Shown here: piece by piece, positions 6,354 to 6,494 of the stretch
Position numbering within the stretch: the first letter of the stretch is position 1
How the letters are laid out: each line of letters starts with the position of its first letter
Assembly: GCA_003486285.1 (NCBI GenBank)
Contig: DNGH01000065.1
Coordinates: forward strand, 1-6,494
Source: Actinomycetota bacterium
GTDB taxonomy: Bacteria > Actinomycetota > Acidimicrobiia > Spongiisociales > UBA11373
DNA length: 6,494 nucleotides
Direction: 5' to 3'
The notes under the pieces: model-generated
What the model saw: the letters and a program-made list of their open reading frames with translations, nothing else
What the model was told of the DNA's origin: nothing
Databases searched by the model: none
Translations under genes and position numbers: made by a program

Positions 6354-6443
6354 GGCTTCAGGTTTCAGGTATCAGGTGACAGCCAAGAGGCGCGTGGATG
6401 ATCGCCTGTGACCTGACACCTGACACCTGACACCTGATACCTC
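6351..6443. repeat. Inverted pair of 7-bp tandem repeats
   Basis: The left arm has a 7-bp period: TGAGGCT, TCAGGTT, TCAGGTA, TCAGGTG, then ACAG (6351-6382). The right arm is the reverse complement in the same period: CCTGTGA, three copies of CCTGACA, CCTGATA, then CCTC (6405-6443). A 22-nt spacer (6383-6404) separates them. The first left unit is degenerate and begins on the TGA stop of galE. The conserved core is TCAGG/CCTGA and the two linker bases vary, so the array was built by heptamer expansion on both sides of a dyad. The right arm carries one more unit than the left. Confidence 0.9.
6352..6443. terminator. Long imperfect hairpin between convergent genes (possible bidirectional terminator)
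   Basis: The two heptamer arrays can pair: TCAGGTGACAG (6372-6382) matches the complement of 6406-6416 with one mismatch, and pairing can continue outward through the other units with a mismatch in most linkers, giving a stem of roughly 25-31 bp around a loop of about 23 nt. It sits immediately after galE and before a probable convergent gene, where a two-way terminator is expected. No U-run follows on either side, so it is not a canonical intrinsic terminator. A role in mRNA 3'-end protection is equally possible. Confidence 0.35.
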
Positions 6444-6458
6444 GGCCTTGCCCTCCCG

Positions 6459-6494
6459 CTACTCGAGTTCCTCGAGGCGGCGCGGAAAGTCGTC
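6459..6494 (-). CDS. C-terminal fragment of a convergent gene
   Basis: Read on the minus strand from the right edge, the frame gives DDFPRRLEELE and then TAG (6461-6459). The Arg/Leu/Glu-rich ending resembles a C-terminal helix, codons are G/C-rich at the third position, and the stop lies just before the hairpin where a convergent gene would be expected to end. Only 11 codons are visible, so neither family nor reality of the gene can be established. The other minus-strand frames stay open through here. Confidence 0.35.
   Translation of the reverse strand, partial: DDFPRRLEELE

Noticed and set aside
6351..6443. Possible CRISPR array
   Set aside because: The repeat unit is 7 bp with no unique spacers and the two arms are inverted; no cas genes are present.
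6462..6476. Paired CTCGAG sites three bases apart
   Set aside because: They fall in the apparent LEELE codons of the convergent fragment and are explained by similar Leu-Glu codons.

Overview
The window is a high-GC bacterial chromosome segment that looks actinobacterial, perhaps Acidimicrobiia-like. The reasons are strong G/C bias at third codon positions, TTG and GTG starts, an acyl-CoA carboxylase of the actinobacterial PccB/AccD5 type, and an LCP protein with a LytR_C tail. The taxonomic call is inference; there is no rRNA or other marker gene here.

Left part (1-1599, minus strand): the beta (carboxyltransferase) subunit of a biotin-dependent acyl-CoA carboxylase, followed directly downstream by the first 12 codons of a biotin carboxylase (alpha) subunit that leaves the window at its left edge. 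A 104-bp divergent spacer (1600-1703) separates this unit from a plus-strand series.

Middle and right (1704-6353, plus strand): five closely packed genes. They are (1) a class I biotin-protein ligase, BirA; (2) a shortened dienelactone-hydrolase-like protein that appears to lack its catalytic Cys/Ser and His; (3) an LCP (LytR-CpsA-Psr) membrane glycopolymer transferase; (4) a nucleotidyltransferase resembling GDP-mannose pyrophosphorylase, with a left-handed beta-helix tail; and (5) a GalE-type NAD-dependent sugar-nucleotide epimerase. Gaps are 21 nt, 49 nt, a 17-nt overlap and 7 nt. The 49-nt gap before the LCP gene holds a good extended -10 promoter, so the envelope genes probably have their own start as well as any read-through from birA.

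Two themes meet here. One is biotin-dependent carboxylation: the ligase is encoded divergently from the carboxylase it presumably biotinylates. The other is surface glycopolymer synthesis: two sugar-nucleotide enzymes beside the transferase that attaches such polymers to the cell wall.

Right edge (6351-6494): an inverted pair of 7-bp tandem repeats starts on the galE stop codon and can fold into a long imperfect hairpin. After it lies a probable C-terminal fragment of a convergent minus-strand gene. No RNA gene, CRISPR array, insertion sequence or phage gene is visible. Most of the window is ordinary core and envelope metabolism. The most unusual items are the apparently dead hydrolase-like protein, the heptamer inverted repeat, and a Val at the substrate-specificity position of the carboxylase.
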